From positions 151,668-215,667 of the forward strand of contig NZ_JAAVUZ010000005.1 in NCBI RefSeq assembly GCF_018449675.1: a stretch of DNA of 64,000 bases, in the 5' to 3' direction. Position numbers and translations under genes: made by a program. Under the pieces are notes generated by a model. The model did not search any database and was not told where the DNA came from. It was given only the letters and a program-made list of their open reading frames with translations. This document shows, one piece after another, positions 1 through 8,694 of the stretch (position 1 is its first letter; each line of letters opens with the position of its first letter). This DNA is from Glaciihabitans sp. dw_435 (GTDB lineage Bacteria; Actinomycetota; Actinomycetes; Actinomycetales; Microbacteriaceae).

Positions 1-1
1 C

Positions 2-1672
2 CTCAAGTCCCCGAAGGACGCGGTCGTGCCGCTGAACGCCGACGGCACCGTCGCGACCGCGGACGAGGTCGATGAGCTCGAGAAGCCCACGCGACTGCAG
101 CGCGGCTACCTGCCGGTCATCCGCTGGACGCTGAAGCGCCCGGTCATTACGATCCTCATCGCCGTGCTGGTGTTGTTCGGAACGGGCGCGCTGATTCCCG
201 GCCTCAAGACGAACTTCATCGGCGACAGCGGGCAGAACACGCTGACCGTCAGCCAGACCCTTCCGCTGGGTACAAGCCTCGACGCGCAGGACGCGGCGGC
301 CACGAAGGTGGAGAAGGTACTGCTCGACATCGACGGTGTCGAGACCGTGCAGACGTCCATCGGCTCGAACGGTGGCTCGCTCGCCGCGGCGTTCGGTGGC
401 GGCGGAGGCATCTCGTTCTCCCTCACCACGGACCCCGACGTGGACCAGGTGGCGCTGCAGTCGACCGTGCGCGACAAGGTCTCCACCATCACGGGCGCCG
501 GCGACGTCACGCTTGCCGGGTCGTCCTCCGGGTTCGCGTCATCGACCATCGACATCGACATCACCGCGAACGGCGACGCCGACCTGCGTGATGCCGCCAA
601 CGCCATCGACGCCGCGGTCTCCAAGCTCGACGTGACCGCATCGACGACGAACAACCTGTCCAGTGAGCAGCCCTACATCGCGGTGGAGGTCGACCGCGAC
701 AAGGCCGCGAAGAAGGGCATGTCGGAGATGGCAGTGGGAGGGATCGTCGTTGACGCGATGAACCCGTCCGCGACCGGCTCGGTCGTAATCGACGAGAAGA
801 CGCTGTCGATCTACATCGACAACTCGTCGGCGCCGACCACGATCGCCGAGCTGAAGAACTTCACGATTCCGACCCCGCTTGGCAACGTGAAGCTCAGCAG
901 CATCGCCACGGTGGCCGACGTCAACGGACCCGCCAGCATCACGACCATCAAGGGCCAGCGCAGCGCGACCGTGAGCGTCACCCCGAAGAGCGACGACGTG
1001 GGAACCGCCTCCGCGGCCGTCACGACCGCGGTCAACAAGGTGAAGCTGCCTGCCAGCGCCACGGCCGAACTCGGTGGTGTGACCTCGCAGCAGGGTGATG
1101 CGTTCGGCCAGCTCGGGCTCGCGCTGCTGATCGCCATCCTGATCGTCTACATCGTGATGGTGGCCACGTTCCGCAGCCTCCGCCAGCCGTTGCTGCTGCT
1201 CGTGTCGGTTCCGTTCGCCGCAACGGGTGCGATCATCCTGCAGCTCATCTCCGGAATCCCGCTGGGTGTGCCGTCGCTGATCGGTGTGCTGATGCTCATC
1301 GGAATCGTCGTCACCAACGCGATCGTGCTCGTCGACCTCGTGAACCAGTACAGAACGCGCGGCCTCAAGGTCGGGGACGCGATCATCCACGGTGCGTCGA
1401 GGAGGCTCCGCCCGATTCTCATGACGGCGCTCGCCACGATCTTCGCGCTCGTTCCGATGGCGCTCGGACTCACCGGTCACGGTGGCTTCATCTCGCAGCC
1501 GCTCGCCATTGTCGTGATCGGTGGGCTCGTGTCATCCACCGTCCTGACGCTCGTCGTGCTGCCGGTGCTCTACTACCTCGTAGAGGGCGCCAAGGAGCGT
1601 CGCATCGACCGCCGCGAGGCCAAGCTGCAGGAGCACCACCACGCGCACCGCGCCGACGTGGCCGCGGAGTAG
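2..1672 (+). CDS. RND-family efflux transporter permease, C-terminal part (5' end outside window)
   Basis: The frame is open from the first base, so this is the 3' part of a longer gene. Visible order: a membrane anchor (WTLKRPVITILIAVLVLFG), a large extracytoplasmic region rich in Ala/Thr/Ser, then a five-helix membrane block starting near QLGLALLIAILIVYIVMVAT. The block contains the ACR_tran-type stretch GIVVTNAIVLVDLVNQYR, followed by SRRLRPILMTALATIFALVPMALG. This is the second half of an AcrB/AcrD/AcrF-type RND exporter, which uses the proton gradient to export drugs, lipids or metals; the substrate cannot be told from sequence. The C-terminus is short and His-rich (EHHHAHRAD). It is followed by a paired-hairpin repeat, not a further gene of the same operon. 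Confidence 0.9.
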   Translation, partial: LKSPKDAVVPLNADGTVATADEVDELEKPTRLQRGYLPVIRWTLKRPVITILIAVLVLFGTGALIPGLKTNFIGDSGQNTLTVSQTLPLGTSLDAQDAAATKVEKVLLDIDGVETVQTSIGSNGGSLAAAFGGGGGISFSLTTDPDVDQVALQSTVRDKVSTITGAGDVTLAGSSSGFASSTIDIDITANGDADLRDAANAIDAAVSKLDVTASTTNNLSSEQPYIAVEVDRDKAAKKGMSEMAVGGIVVDAMNPSATGSVVIDEKTLSIYIDNSSAPTTIAELKNFTIPTPLGNVKLSSIATVADVNGPASITTIKGQRSATVSVTPKSDDVGTASAAVTTAVNKVKLPASATAELGGVTSQQGDAFGQLGLALLIAILIVYIVMVATFRSLRQPLLLLVSVPFAATGAIILQLISGIPLGVPSLIGVLMLIGIVVTNAIVLVDLVNQYRTRGLKVGDAIIHGASRRLRPILMTALATIFALVPMALGLTGHGGFISQPLAIVVIGGLVSSTVLTLVVLPVLYYLVEGAKERRIDRREAKLQEHHHAHRADVAAE

Positions 1673-1687
1673 CCCGCCCACCCCTAA

Positions 1688-1838
1688 CGCGCCGCGAGTT
1701 GCGGCATATGCACCGCGCCGAGCAGTCCGGGAGTGCATTTGCCGCAACTGGGGCGCGTTTTGTGCGTCCCGGCGCTGCGAGTCGCGGCAAACGCACCGTC
1801 GCGGGCGCCTGGGCGTGCGTTTGCCGCAACTGGGCGCC
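1688..1838. repeat. Tandem pair of long hairpins (family D) after the RND gene
   Basis: Two imperfect inverted repeats lie side by side. In D1 the arms are 1688-1712 and 1734-1757; in D2 they are 1771-1795 and 1816-1838. All four arms carry one word, GAGTTGCGGCAAATGCA or its complement, with a few substitutions; each arm is about 24 nt and the loops about 20 nt. The D1 loop contains TCCGGGA. The pair starts 16 nt after the RND stop codon. The role is unknown: transcription termination, mRNA 3' protection or a mobile repeat are all possible. Confidence 0.75.
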
Positions 1839-1984
1839 GGCGTGAGTCTGCCAGGGCGGAGAGCGGATGGCGCGGGGCGGCCCCATTTGGCGGATGCTCT
1901 CGCCTTTCGGGGGAAAGTGGAGTAACGTATCGAGGTCGGCTCAAGACAGCGCGGTATCCCCGCGTAAGGGTTTGTAAGTCTTAG

Positions 1985-2130
1985 GGGCCGGATTGCCAGC
2001 TACTCCGCTGGCATGAACACACGATTGTATGTGTCGGCCCCGGTCAAAGATCGCCCCGGGTTCAGTAGTGCTGCAGTGCTCTTGTAACTGCGTGCATTCT
2101 CATGCACTGATTTATAACCCGGAAAGAACT
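1985..2130 (+). promoter_or_regulatory. Structured 5' leader of the DEAD-box helicase gene
   Basis: The stretch ahead of the helicase start is non-coding and holds three small perfect dyads: TGCCAGC/GCTGGCA (1994-2013), ACACA/TGTGT (2017-2034) and GTGCAT-TCTC-ATGCAC (2092-2107). The last hairpin lies 13 nt before the GGAAAG ribosome binding site. Long structured leaders are common on cold-inducible helicase and csp genes, so cold control of translation is a reasonable inference. The transcription start itself is not identified. Confidence 0.45.
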
Positions 2131-4320
2131 ATGTCTGAATACAACAAATCTGCTCCCAAGCGAACCGGCGGCCCTGCTGCTGGCGGCAAGGGTGCGGGAC
2201 GCACTCCCGGATACCGTGGAGATCGTTCGACCGACTCGGGCGCTCCCAAGCAGCGCTGGAACTCTTCCGACCGCGCCGTAACCACGGGTGACCGCAAGCC
2301 GTTCCGCGGCCGCGACTCCGATGGTGGACGCCCCGCAACCAACGACCGCCGCCCCAACTGGGAGCCGCGCGAAAAGCCCGCCTACCAGCCGCGTGGCGAG
2401 CGTCCCTCCTACGGTGACCGCCCCGCGCGCACCGAGCGTCCGGCATACGGCGACCGCGGTGCAGCACGCACCGAGCGTCCCTCGTATGGCGACCGTCCGG
2501 CCCGTCCCGCGTACGGTGACCGCAACGACCGTGGTGCCGAGCGCACCGAGCGTCCCGCGTACGGTGACCGCGCACAGCGCAGCGAGCGTCCCTCCTACGG
2601 CGACCGTCCCGCACGCCCCGCGTACGGTGACCGCAACGACCGTGGTGCCGAGCGCACCGAGCGTCCCGCATACGGTGACCGCGCAGCACGCACCGAGCGT
2701 CCCTCCTACGGTGACCGCCCGGCCCGCACGGACCGTCCGGCCACGAACGACCGCCAGGAGCGTACGCCGTACGCCGAGCGCGCCCAGCGCACCGAGCGTC
2801 CGTCCTACGGCGACCGCGGTGCCCGCACCGAGCGCCCCGCCTACGGTGACCGCAACGACCGCGCTCCCCGCACGGACCGCCCGTCGTACGACCGCCCCTC
2901 CTACAACAACGACCGCCCGGCTCGCACCGAGCGCCCGTCGTACGACCGTGCCGGTTCGGGTGACCGTGACCGCGCACCGCGTCGCGACTTCAACTCGGAG
3001 CGCCCCGCGCGTCGTGACTTCAACTCCCCGCGCCCCGAGCGTCGCAGCAGCGACCTCTACCCGAGCCGCGAGGCTGGCCAGTCCTTCACCCCGCAGGATG
3101 ACGTCGTTCTCGAGCGTCTCGAGGCCGAAGCCATTCAGGCCGTCGACGTCGAGGGTGTCACCTTCGGTGACCTCGGACTTGGCGCCAACATCGTTCGCCA
3201 GCTCGGCGAAATGGGAGCCCCGAGCCCCTTCCCGATCCAGGCAGCGACCATCCCGGACGTTCTGGCAGGCAAGGACGTTCTCGGACGCGGCAAGACCGGC
3301 TCCGGCAAGACCATCGCTTTCGGTGCGCCCCTCGTTGAGCGCCTGATGGAGAACAATGGTGGCAAGGACCGTCAGGTGGGCCGCAAGCCCCGCGCCCTTA
3401 TCCTCGCCCCGACCCGCGAGCTCGCGCTGCAGATCGACCGCACCGTGCAGCCCATCGCGCGCAGCGTTGGACTCTTCACCACGCAGATCTACGGCGGAGT
3501 TCCCCAGTACAAGCAGGTTTCCGCGCTCCAGCGTGGCGTCGACATCATCGTCGGAACCCCCGGTCGCATCGAGGACCTCATCGAACAGGGCAAGCTCGAC
3601 CTCAGCAATGTCGTCGTCACCGTCCTCGACGAGGCCGACCACATGTGCGACCTCGGCTTCCTCGAGCCGGTGCAGCGCATCCTCAAGGAGACCAAGGCCG
3701 ACAGCCAGCGCCTCCTCTTCTCCGCAACTCTCGACAAGGGTGTCGCCACCCTCGTCAAGCAGTTCCTCAAGAACCCCGCGGTTCACGAGGTTGCCGGTGA
3801 AGACCAGGCTTCTTCGACGATCGATCACCGCGTTCTGCTCATCGAGCAGCGCGACAAGACCCGCATCATCGAGGAGCTCGCATCGGGCACCAACGGCAAG
3901 ACCCTGGTCTTCGCCCGCACCCGTGCGTTCGCCGAGCAGCTCGCCGACCAGCTGGAAGACGCCGGCATCGGCGCCACCAGCCTCCACGGAGACCTGAACC
4001 AGTCGCGCCGTACGCGTAACCTGCAGCTGCTCACCAGCGGCCGGGTCAACGTCATGGTCGCGACGGACGTTGCCGCACGAGGCATCCACGTCGATGACAT
4101 CACGCTCGTCATCCAGGCCGACGCGCCCGACGAGTACAAGACCTACCTGCACCGCTCCGGCCGCACCGGCCGCGCGGGCAAGGAGGGCACCGTCGTGACC
4201 CTGATCAGCAAGGCGCGTCGTCGCCGCATGGACGAGCTCCTCGACCGTGCCGAGATCAAGGCCACCGTGCAGAACGCTGCTCCCGGCGACGCCGTGCTCG
4301 CGCAGCTCGCAGCCCTGTAA
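2131..4320 (+). CDS. DEAD-box ATP-dependent RNA helicase with N-terminal RPxYGDR repeat region
   Basis: ATP-dependent RNA helicase of the DEAD family, about 729 aa. The start is ATG 2131 behind GGAAAG; the frame stays open further upstream but without a ribosome binding site. Residues 1 to about 330 are a low-complexity, Arg/Tyr-rich region with 11 exact RP(A/S)YGDR units plus degenerate ones. The core carries a Q motif (PFPIQ), motif I GKTGSGKT near residue 388, PTRELA, TPGR, DEAD at 500-503, SAT at 531-533, ARGI and HRSGRTGRAG near 674. In many DEAD-box proteins such tails sit at the C-terminus; here it precedes the core. Arg/Tyr-rich tails usually bind RNA and can promote condensates, so a cold-shock or ribosome-assembly role is likely. 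It is monocistronic, with a hairpin right after the stop. Confidence 0.95.
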   Translation: MSEYNKSAPKRTGGPAAGGKGAGRTPGYRGDRSTDSGAPKQRWNSSDRAVTTGDRKPFRGRDSDGGRPATNDRRPNWEPREKPAYQPRGERPSYGDRPARTERPAYGDRGAARTERPSYGDRPARPAYGDRNDRGAERTERPAYGDRAQRSERPSYGDRPARPAYGDRNDRGAERTERPAYGDRAARTERPSYGDRPARTDRPATNDRQERTPYAERAQRTERPSYGDRGARTERPAYGDRNDRAPRTDRPSYDRPSYNNDRPARTERPSYDRAGSGDRDRAPRRDFNSERPARRDFNSPRPERRSSDLYPSREAGQSFTPQDDVVLERLEAEAIQAVDVEGVTFGDLGLGANIVRQLGEMGAPSPFPIQAATIPDVLAGKDVLGRGKTGSGKTIAFGAPLVERLMENNGGKDRQVGRKPRALILAPTRELALQIDRTVQPIARSVGLFTTQIYGGVPQYKQVSALQRGVDIIVGTPGRIEDLIEQGKLDLSNVVVTVLDEADHMCDLGFLEPVQRILKETKADSQRLLFSATLDKGVATLVKQFLKNPAVHEVAGEDQASSTIDHRVLLIEQRDKTRIIEELASGTNGKTLVFARTRAFAEQLADQLEDAGIGATSLHGDLNQSRRTRNLQLLTSGRVNVMVATDVAARGIHVDDITLVIQADAPDEYKTYLHRSGRTGRAGKEGTVVTLISKARRRRMDELLDRAEIKATVQNAAPGDAVLAQLAAL

Positions 4321-4334
4321 CTCGCAGCTGAAGC

Positions 4335-4382
4335 TAACCGCCAACGGCGCTCACCCCTGAGGGTGGGCGCCGTTGGTCGTTA
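4335..4382 (+). terminator. Terminator-like hairpin after the helicase gene
   Basis: A strong stem starts 15 nt after the stop codon: CCAACGGCGCTCACCC pairs with GGGTGGGCGCCGTTGG across a CTGA loop, with one mismatch, and flanking TAAC/GTTA extends the stem. There is no clear U-run, which is usual for high-GC actinobacteria. Confidence 0.7.
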
Positions 4383-4426
4383 ACGTCCGTCGCGTCGTAG
4401 CGTGCCGGGTGCGCAAGGATGAGTGG

Positions 4427-4846
4427 ATGATCCTGCGCACGTTTTCCGAATCCGACACCGAACCCGTCGTGCAGTTGTGGCGTGATGCCGGGCTGGTGCG
4501 TGCGTGGAACGACCCGCACAAGGACATCGCGCGGAAGCTGACGACGCAGCCGGAACTCTTTCTCGTCGGTGAGGACGACGGGGTCGTGATGGCCTCCGTC
4601 ATGATCGGTTTCGATGGACATCGTGGCTGGGTGTACTACCTGGCCGTGGCATCCACCCATCGCGGTCAGGGGCACGGGCGCACGCTCATGAATCGTGCCG
4701 AGGAACTGTTGACCGAGCGCGGCTGTCCCAAACTCAGCCTGATGGTGCGCGCGGGCAACGAGTCGGTGCTGTCGTTCTACGCGTCCCTCGGGTACACCGA
4801 AGACGTGGTCGTGAACCTCGGCAAGCGACTGATCCCCGACATCTAG
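4427..4846 (+). CDS. ypeA: GNAT acetyltransferase, YpeA type
   Basis: About 139 aa, a single GNAT domain. The N-terminal [19 protein letters not shown], the internal [14 protein letters not shown], the acetyl-CoA loop [11 protein letters not shown] and the C-terminal [17 protein letters not shown] follow the E. coli YpeA pattern along the whole length. The family transfers an acetyl group from acetyl-CoA to an unknown amine; the true substrate of YpeA is not established. ATG 4427 is chosen because AAGGAT lies at a proper distance and the family begins with M-I/E-x-R. It converges with the alkaline phosphatase gene and the two stop codons share one CTAG. Confidence 0.85.
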   Translation: MILRTFSESDTEPVVQLWRDAGLVRAWNDPHKDIARKLTTQPELFLVGEDDGVVMASVMIGFDGHRGWVYYLAVASTHRGQGHGRTLMNRAEELLTERGCPKLSLMVRAGNESVLSFYASLGYTEDVVVNLGKRLIPDI

Positions 4847-6522
4847 CGGACGGTGAACTTCACCGAGACCGCCTTACCGCTCTGGGCGCCGGTCACGGTG
4901 ACCGAGTAGCGCCCGGGCGTTGTGGGTGCCGTGAAGGTGAACCGCGCGGAGCCGTTGATGACGTCCGACGACCCGAGCGCCGTCGTGCCTATGGAGCCGA
5001 GCACCTGGCGGTCGCCGGCGAAACGGCTGGCCGACACCGTGACCGTTGCGCCCGCCGACACGACCGCGTGGTCAACGGCGGCACGCGCGTGGCTGCTGAG
5101 CCTCGCCGTGTCACGGTTCAGCGCGAGCGAGTTGGCGATCGTGTAGAAGTTGTCGGTCTGGTCGGTCAGCCCGACGACATTCGCCGCTCCGGGGCCGTAG
5201 CCCGCAATGCGCACCTGGGTGCCGGTGTGCTGCTGCGATGCGCCCGCCGCCGCGGTGCCGTACGACACCTTCATGACGGTGCCGTCGGCCGTCGTCAGCG
5301 CGGTGCTGAGCGCGGTCGGCGGAGTGCTGTCCACGATCTGGCTGGAGTGTCCGTGGTCGGCCGTGACGAGAACGAGGGTGTTGCCGTCCTTCTTGGCGAA
5401 CGCGAGGGCCGCCTGCACCGCCTCGTCGAAGTCGACCGTCTCACCAATCTGACCGCAGGCATCGGCCGCGTGGTCCTGCTTGTCGATGCTCGCGCCCTCG
5501 ACCTGCAGGAAGAATCCCTTGGCGTTCTTCTTCGTGGGCTTCAGCAGCGAGATGGCCTTGGTCGTCAGCGACTTCAGCGACAGGTCGGTCGTGAGACGGT
5601 TCGGGTTTGCCGTGCAGGTGACGGGCGCGGCATCCGCCCCGCCCACTGTCGCTACCGTCGGCGCGTACCGTGTCGGGAAGTTGCCGGGAGTGAAGAGGCC
5701 GAGGACGGGGGATGACTGGTTCGCCGCGTTCACGGACGCGAGACCAGCCGCGTCCTGAACCACCTGGTAGCCGCGGTCCGTTGCCTGCTCGAACAGTGTC
5801 TTGCCCGCCCAGTCGCCGGCCTTGGCGGTCTGCAGGAAGGATGTCTGGCCGCCGCCGAGCGTGACGTCCGGTCGCGTGTTCAGCAATTGCTCGCTGATGG
5901 ATCCAAGGCCTCCGGCCGCGAGGGCATCCGCGCCACAGGACGCCGTGTCCGGGCCGTAGCAGCTGCGGGCTGCCACGTGCGCGACCTGAACGGCGGGCGT
6001 GGCATCCTGAATTTCCGCCGTACTGACATCACCCGTCTTGAGCCCGTTAGCCTTGGCGATCTCGAGCAGGGTCTGGTGTGGCGTGCCGTCAATGTCGACC
6101 GAGATCGCATTGTCGTAGGTCTTGATGCCGGTGGCCCAGGCCGTTCCCGTCGCGGCCGAGTCCGGGACGTAGTCGGGCTTGCCCTTGTTCACCCCGTCCT
6201 TGTAGATCGAGTACGTCGTGTAGTCGCCGGTGAGGGGCAGGGCATCGATGCCGGGAAGTCGACCGGCGGCGCCGTACTGGTAGTTGCGGGCGACGGTGAT
6301 CTCGGAGTCACCCATTCCGTCGCCAATGAGCAGGATGACGTTCTTTGCCGGCGCCGAAACGATGGATTTCTTGACCGCTGCGGTGCGGTCAGCGTGCGGG
6401 TCGAGGGAGCCGTGCGCGACGGCGACGGCGGGCACAACGAGCGTGGCCGCGGTGAGGAGGGCGGCGCCGGCGATGATGCCTGTGCGCCTCCCCGAAGTCG
6501 AACTGCGGGGTGTCATTTTCAT
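4843..6522 (-). CDS. phoA: Secreted alkaline phosphatase, PhoA type
   Basis: About 559 aa. A start at 6522 (M-K-M-T-P-R) sits 8 nt behind GGGAG and is followed by a signal peptide ([25 protein letters not shown]). The catalytic core is plain: metal ligands in [11 protein letters not shown], nucleophile Ser about 122 in [24 protein letters not shown] and [14 protein letters not shown]. These match the E. coli PhoA blocks. The enzyme hydrolyses phosphomonoesters outside the membrane to release phosphate. Beyond the core, the last 80 or so residues form a small beta-sandwich-like domain ([10 protein letters not shown] to VSVKFTVR), probably Ig-like and not part of E. coli PhoA. Regulation by phosphate is suggested by an 11-bp direct repeat upstream. 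The gene is monocistronic. Confidence 0.93.
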   Translation of the reverse strand: MKMTPRSSTSGRRTGIIAGAALLTAATLVVPAVAVAHGSLDPHADRTAAVKKSIVSAPAKNVILLIGDGMGDSEITVARNYQYGAAGRLPGIDALPLTGDYTTYSIYKDGVNKGKPDYVPDSAATGTAWATGIKTYDNAISVDIDGTPHQTLLEIAKANGLKTGDVSTAEIQDATPAVQVAHVAARSCYGPDTASCGADALAAGGLGSISEQLLNTRPDVTLGGGQTSFLQTAKAGDWAGKTLFEQATDRGYQVVQDAAGLASVNAANQSSPVLGLFTPGNFPTRYAPTVATVGGADAAPVTCTANPNRLTTDLSLKSLTTKAISLLKPTKKNAKGFFLQVEGASIDKQDHAADACGQIGETVDFDEAVQAALAFAKKDGNTLVLVTADHGHSSQIVDSTPPTALSTALTTADGTVMKVSYGTAAAGASQQHTGTQVRIAGYGPGAANVVGLTDQTDNFYTIANSLALNRDTARLSSHARAAVDHAVVSAGATVTVSASRFAGDRQVLGSIGTTALGSSDVINGSARFTFTAPTTPGRYSVTVTGAQSGKAVSVKFTVR

Positions 6523-6592
6523 CAGTAGTACTCCCGAATGCAGAGGTAGAAAGGTTGAGTGACCGTGTGGGCACGTAATCCACCCCAACTCC

Positions 6593-6614
6593 GTCAGTGA
6601 AACGGAGAGTGAAC
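6593..6614 (-). promoter_or_regulatory. PHO-box-like direct repeat upstream of phoA
   Basis: Reading the minus strand, two adjacent 11-nt units, GTTCACTCTCC and GTTTCACTGAC, lie 71-92 nt upstream of the phoA start. Actinobacterial PhoP binds tandem 11-nt units resembling GTTCACCCGGC. A further look-alike, GGTCACTCAAC (6554-6564), lies closer to the gene but out of phase. PhoP control of phoA is the natural inference. Confidence 0.6.
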
Positions 6615-6689
6615 AGAAGGTTGCGAATCGGTGTCGACTGGCCCCCGAATGGGTGTCAAGGCCGCCCGGTATGACGAAAGATGACAGCT

Positions 6690-6716
6690 GTATGGAGCTA
6701 CATACGGTTGTATGTA
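6690..6716. promoter_or_regulatory. Operator-like nested dyad upstream of cysK
   Basis: TACATAC-GGTT-GTATGTA (6699-6716) is a perfect inverted repeat. It overlaps a second one, GTATG-gagcta-CATAC (6690-6705), so three half-sites are evenly arranged about 75-100 nt ahead of cysK. The layout suggests binding of a dimeric regulator that controls cysteine synthesis. The regulator is not identifiable here. Confidence 0.5.
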
Positions 6717-6792
6717 CTAGTAACGACTCACGGCAGAAGTGCCTAATCTGACCTTGCCCCTCTCGCCGAGGAGCCCAAAGAATCGAGTGCCC

Positions 6793-7731
6793 GTGTCCAG
6801 CCACATCTACAACGACATCACCGAGGTCTTCGGAAAGACGCCTCTCGTGCGCCTCAACTCCGTCGCGAAGGGACTTGGCGCCACCGTGCTGGCCAAGCTC
6901 GAGTTCTACAATCCCTCCGCGAGCGTCAAGGACCGCCTCGGGATTGCGATCGTGGATGCCGCGGAAGCGTCGGGCGAGCTGGGGCCCGGCGGCACCATCG
7001 TCGAGGGCACCAGCGGTAACACCGGCATCGCGCTCGCGATGGTCGGTGCGGCCCGCGGCTACAAGGTCATCCTCACGATGCCCGAGAGCATGAGCAAGGA
7101 GCGCCGCATGCTCCTGCGCGCGTACGGCGCAGAACTGGTGCTGACGCCGGGCCCGCTCGGCATGAAGGGTGCGGTCGAGGCCGCCGCCGAGATCGTCGCC
7201 AACACCCCTGGCGCCATCCTCGCCAAGCAGTTTGCCAATGAGGCAAACCCTGCCATCCACTACGCGACCACCGGCCCCGAGGTCTGGGAAGACACCGACG
7301 GCGCTGTCGACATCTTGGTTGCTGGCATCGGCACGGGCGGAACGATCACGGGTGCGGGCAACTACCTCAAGGAGAAGAAGCCCGAGATTCAGATCGTTGC
7401 CGTCGAACCGGAAGAATCCGCCATCCTGAACGGCGGAGCCCCCGGACCCCACAAGATCCAGGGCATCGGCGCAAACTTCGTTCCCGAGATCCTCGACCGC
7501 GATGTGTACAGCGAAGTCATCGACATCAACATCACGCAGTCGGTCGCGATGGCTCGCCGTCTCGCCGCCGAAGAGGGAATCCTCGCCGGCATCTCGTCGG
7601 GCGCAACGGTCGAGGCCGCGCTGCAGCTGGCCGCCCGCCCCGAGAACGCGGGCAAGACGATCGTCGTTGTTGTCGCAAGCTTCGGCGAGCGGTACCTGTC
7701 GACGGTTCTCTACGAAGACCTCGTCGACTAG
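6793..7731 (+). CDS. cysK: Cysteine synthase A (O-acetylserine sulfhydrylase)
   Basis: PLP enzyme that makes cysteine from O-acetylserine and sulfide. About 312 aa from GTG 6793, the expected CysK length. The pyridoxal lysine is in [11 protein letters not shown], the substrate loop is [13 protein letters not shown] and the phosphate-binding loop is [12 protein letters not shown]. The C-terminal [16 protein letters not shown] and GISSGA blocks are typical. GTG 6787, six bases upstream, is an equally legal start; GAGGAG at 6768-6773 is rather far from both, and the family N-terminus ([21 protein letters not shown]) favours one of these two. cysE follows after 20 nt, so the pair is an operon and the products may form the cysteine synthase complex. 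Confidence 0.95.
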   Translation: MSSHIYNDITEVFGKTPLVRLNSVAKGLGATVLAKLEFYNPSASVKDRLGIAIVDAAEASGELGPGGTIVEGTSGNTGIALAMVGAARGYKVILTMPESMSKERRMLLRAYGAELVLTPGPLGMKGAVEAAAEIVANTPGAILAKQFANEANPAIHYATTGPEVWEDTDGAVDILVAGIGTGGTITGAGNYLKEKKPEIQIVAVEPEESAILNGGAPGPHKIQGIGANFVPEILDRDVYSEVIDINITQSVAMARRLAAEEGILAGISSGATVEAALQLAARPENAGKTIVVVVASFGERYLSTVLYEDLVD

Positions 7732-7751
7732 GACTGGATTTCCCGAACACC

Positions 7752-8351
7752 GTGGCACCTCAGGCAGCAACCCAGGGCGTCTTCGCGCGCCTGCGTGAAG
7801 ACATCGCGACCGCGCGCCGCCGTGACCCCGCGGCCCGATCCAACGCGGAGGTGCTGCTGGGGTACTCCGGGTTGCACGCCATCTGGGGATACCGCCTCGC
7901 ACACGGGCTGTGGGAGCGGCGCGCGTTTCTGCGCGCCCGCCTGCTCTCACAGTTCGTGCGCTTCCTCACCGGCGTAGAGATCCACCCGGGCGCGACCATT
8001 GGCCGCCGCTTCTTCATCGACCACGGCATGGGCGTCGTCATCGGTGAAACCGCCGAGATCGCCGATGACGTGATGCTGTACCACGGCGTCACCCTCGGCG
8101 GCCGGAGCATGGCCCACGTCAAACGCCACCCCACGCTCGGCGAGCACGTGGTCGTCGGCACCGGCGCGACCATCCTCGGCCCGATCACCGTCGGGGCGCA
8201 CTCGGTGGTGGGTGCCCAGGCGGTCGTGCTGCACGATGCGCCCGAGCGCTCGATCCTTACGGGCATCCCCGCGGTCGCGCGGCCCCGCTCCGGGTCATCC
8301 GTTCCCGTCGACGCTGCCTTCTATACAGACGCCGCGATCTACTACATCTAG
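7752..8351 (+). CDS. cysE: Serine O-acetyltransferase
   Basis: About 199 aa, starting at GTG 7752. Left-handed beta-helix acetyltransferase of the short EpsC/CysE type. The N-terminal helical part contains [29 protein letters not shown], and the hexapeptide part contains [33 protein letters not shown] and [24 protein letters not shown]. It makes O-acetylserine from serine and acetyl-CoA, the substrate of the CysK encoded just upstream. Cysteine feedback is known for the family. The C-terminus ends in YTDAAIYYI; an Ile terminus is what CysE proteins insert into the CysK active site, so complex formation is plausible. Confidence 0.93.
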   Translation: MAPQAATQGVFARLREDIATARRRDPAARSNAEVLLGYSGLHAIWGYRLAHGLWERRAFLRARLLSQFVRFLTGVEIHPGATIGRRFFIDHGMGVVIGETAEIADDVMLYHGVTLGGRSMAHVKRHPTLGEHVVVGTGATILGPITVGAHSVVGAQAVVLHDAPERSILTGIPAVARPRSGSSVPVDAAFYTDAAIYYI

Positions 8352-8410
8352 CGTGCATTGTTGGCGTCAAGCCCCCGTGCGGGACGCCGTCCATGCGGTG
8401 AAATTGGGAG

Positions 8411-8638
8411 GTGGCCCGTCCGAACAACTACCTCTCGATTCCCGCGGCGGCGAAGCGTGTGAAAAAGTCGAAGCGCACCATCGAGGCGTGGATTCACGAG
8501 GGTCGCAACAGCAAGCGGCTCCCCGCCGTGTACTTTCTCGACGTGCCGTACGTGGACGAGAAGGTCCTCCTCGCCTTCGCCGAAATGCCCGACATGGCGG
8601 ATGACCCGGGCGGCGACTCCTCCCCAGCGAAGAAGTAG
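8411..8638 (+). CDS. Small helix-turn-helix (MerR/excisionase-like) protein
   Basis: A 75-aa protein, MARPNNYLSIPAAAKRV onwards. The start of the sequence (LSIPAAAKRVKKSKRTIEAWIHEG) looks like a winged-helix or excisionase-type DNA-binding motif, the region before the wing. GTG 8411 is the first possible start after an in-frame stop at 8399. GGGAG abuts it with almost no spacer, so initiation may be weak or the mRNA may start close by. The protein is not recognised beyond this. It stands alone between cysE and recQ, and its target may be local or global. Confidence 0.6.
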   Translation: MARPNNYLSIPAAAKRVKKSKRTIEAWIHEGRNSKRLPAVYFLDVPYVDEKVLLAFAEMPDMADDPGGDSSPAKK

Positions 8639-8694
8639 CCCGGGTTCGGTGCACAGGCGGCACCGGGTCGGTGGTCTCTCGTAAACTCGAGGCC

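Noticed and set aside
2062..4344. Long minus-strand open frame across the helicase gene
   Set aside because: It is the mirror of the Arg-rich repeats of the real gene; no motif, no ribosome binding site, and the plus strand encodes a complete DEAD-box protein.
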